Source of the DNA: Epithemia pelagica
Lineage: Eukaryota > Bacillariophyta > Bacillariophyceae > Surirellales > Surirellaceae
Assembly: GCA_946965045.2 (NCBI GenBank)
Contig: OX337234.1
Location: forward strand, 1,240,001-1,304,000
DNA: 64,000 bases
Reading direction: 5' to 3'
Positions 63,100-64,000 of the stretch are shown one piece after another; position 1 is the stretch's first letter; each line of letters begins with the position of its first letter. The position numbers and the translations under genes were made by a program. Below the pieces are notes generated by a model. That model searched no databases. It was not told where the DNA came from and saw nothing but the letters and a program-made list of their open reading frames with translations.

Positions 63100-63204
63100 A
63101 TAAGCTTAACACCCGTTCTTTATGAATGGCGTTAATGTTTTGACTCCCCACCAGTCTCGTGTCTCGCATTGCCTCATTCTTATCATCTCGTTCTAACTTG
63201 CAAT

Positions 63205-63858
63205 ATGGAGGGAGACTCTGACTGTGACGACACCGATGCACTGAACGATTGGTACAACAAGAGGAGGAAGCTGGTTCACACCATCAACCAAGCTGCTGCC
63301 TTGGCAGCCACTATCATTCTTGAAGACAAACAAGATCAACAGTCTTTTTCCACCCAATTCTCGGAAGCACGGGCACTGTCGACCCCTCGTAATCGCACGT
63401 CAAGAATCATGAATATGGTCAGAGATGAGACTAGCCAGATTGTTGCCATGACTGCTATGCTGTCTCCATGGTACATCAGTTGTGTTTCCAACCCTCGTCC
63501 TCTACTAGACCCTACATGGTTGAAGACCTTCAGGTTGAGGTTTCGCATATCTTATGGTGCCCTTTTCCCTATTCTGTTGAAGAAAACCAAAGATGACAGC
63601 CAAGTTGAACTGTTTGGTCGATGGACAGAAGATGGTTCTCCGCGTCAAGAGTTGAGGTCCCCTATAGAACTACTTTTATTGGGGGCCTTACGATACAATA
63701 TCTTCACCGTGGAGATGGACTTTTGACGATTTGTATGAAAATACAGGCACAGTCGCGAGGTACATCGTTGCTTTATCCATACCTTTATCAAGTTTGGACA
63801 GCAGACTTTGTTCATTGAATATGTTCGTATCCCAACTACGGTCAAAGAGGCACGATGA
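63205..63858 (+). pseudogene. PIF/Harbinger-like transposase remnant
   Basis: ATG at 63205. The lead is helical; after an IELLLLGALRY segment the frame shifts at least twice (near 63695 and 63750). It then reads WTFDDLYENTG and VHRCFIHTFIKFGQQTLFIE, the typical N-terminal to core junction of PIF/Harbinger-family transposases, with IEYVRIPTT following. It stops at a TGA near 63856. The catalytic core is missing. It may be a second element truncated by the end of the window or by deletion. Confidence 0.65.
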
Positions 63859-64000
63859 TCTGACTACGAGAATGCGAAAAAAAAAAAGGTACAGTCTATT
63901 TTAACGCTGCCGCGTGTACCCGCTAGGGTATCGTCGACCGACGCGCCCGGCCCCAGAAAACTGAGGCGAGGACTAACAGTACGGGAGATGGATGAAATAT
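63859..64000. other. End of the window, no gene
   Basis: GC-rich tail with a run of A near 63890. Nothing identified. Confidence 0.4.

Larger units (their letters stand above)
62123..63135. mobile_element. TTAA-bordered element of 1.0 kb with palindromic ends
   Basis: Left TTAACGCCATTC and right GAATGGCGTTAA are exact reverse complements at the borders. Inside them sit related GCGAGTAGC(G/A)TATAG-type arms. The left end has a 24-bp perfect hairpin (62137-62160 / 62171-62194), the right end an imperfect one (63044-63069 / 63071-63099). TTAA is either the target duplication or the end of the repeat. The interior has only degenerate coding scraps. Confidence 0.75.

Overview
This is nuclear DNA from a eukaryote, most likely a pennate diatom or a close stramenopile relative. 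Genes are monocistronic on both strands with few, short GT-AG introns (65-114 bp where I could place them). Proteins carry long Ser/Gln/Asn/His runs. The protein families seen (Grx-DEP-DUF547, diatom-style ankyrin proteins, Crinkler/RHS-type proteins) and the retroelement content fit that assignment. Species was not determined.

Layout. 1-6.6 kb: a membrane-anchored coiled-coil protein, a cytidylate-kinase-like P-loop protein and a tandem glutaredoxin-like protein. 7.2-9.7 kb: a glutaredoxin-DEP-DUF547 gene broken by a frameshift and by a 448-bp element with palindromic ends. 10.4-20.2 kb: two ankyrin-repeat genes flank a decayed coiled-coil/kinase-like gene and a very large disordered protein. 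21.6-24.2 kb: an aldo/keto reductase and an ASC-1/TRIP4-type zinc-finger protein, both with clear introns. 25-38.9 kb: small and hypothetical genes, a transglutaminase-like gene, a 'SHRWL' family gene, a flavin-reductase-like gene, a basic-motif protein with a partial duplicate, one NTPase-like protein with an altered Walker A, and a probable organellar protein. 40.1-41.8 kb: a second NTPase protein with a nuclease-like C-terminal motif.

43.5-64 kb is a mobile-element pile-up. A degenerate Ty3/gypsy element (43.5-56.5 kb, minus strand) carries two insertions of one LTR family inside its gag gene: a solo LTR (TSD CCGGA) and a full-length Ty1/copia element (47152-55537, TSD GGCTT, near-identical 784-bp LTRs, intact 1895-residue gag-pol). 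To its right is a roughly 5-kb DNA transposon (56762-61750) with inverted ends, two clusters of TGTATCGG subterminal repeats, a DDE transposase and three further ORFs. Then come a TTAA-bordered palindrome-rich element and a decayed PIF/Harbinger-like transposase.

Most distinctive are the element whose two ends are each a 98-bp palindrome, the ordered insertions readable from target-site duplications, the multi-ORF DNA transposon, and a recurring pattern in which long ORFs are broken by a single in-frame TGA while the same frame stays coding. Host genes appear independent of one another; no operon-like or pathway cluster is evident.
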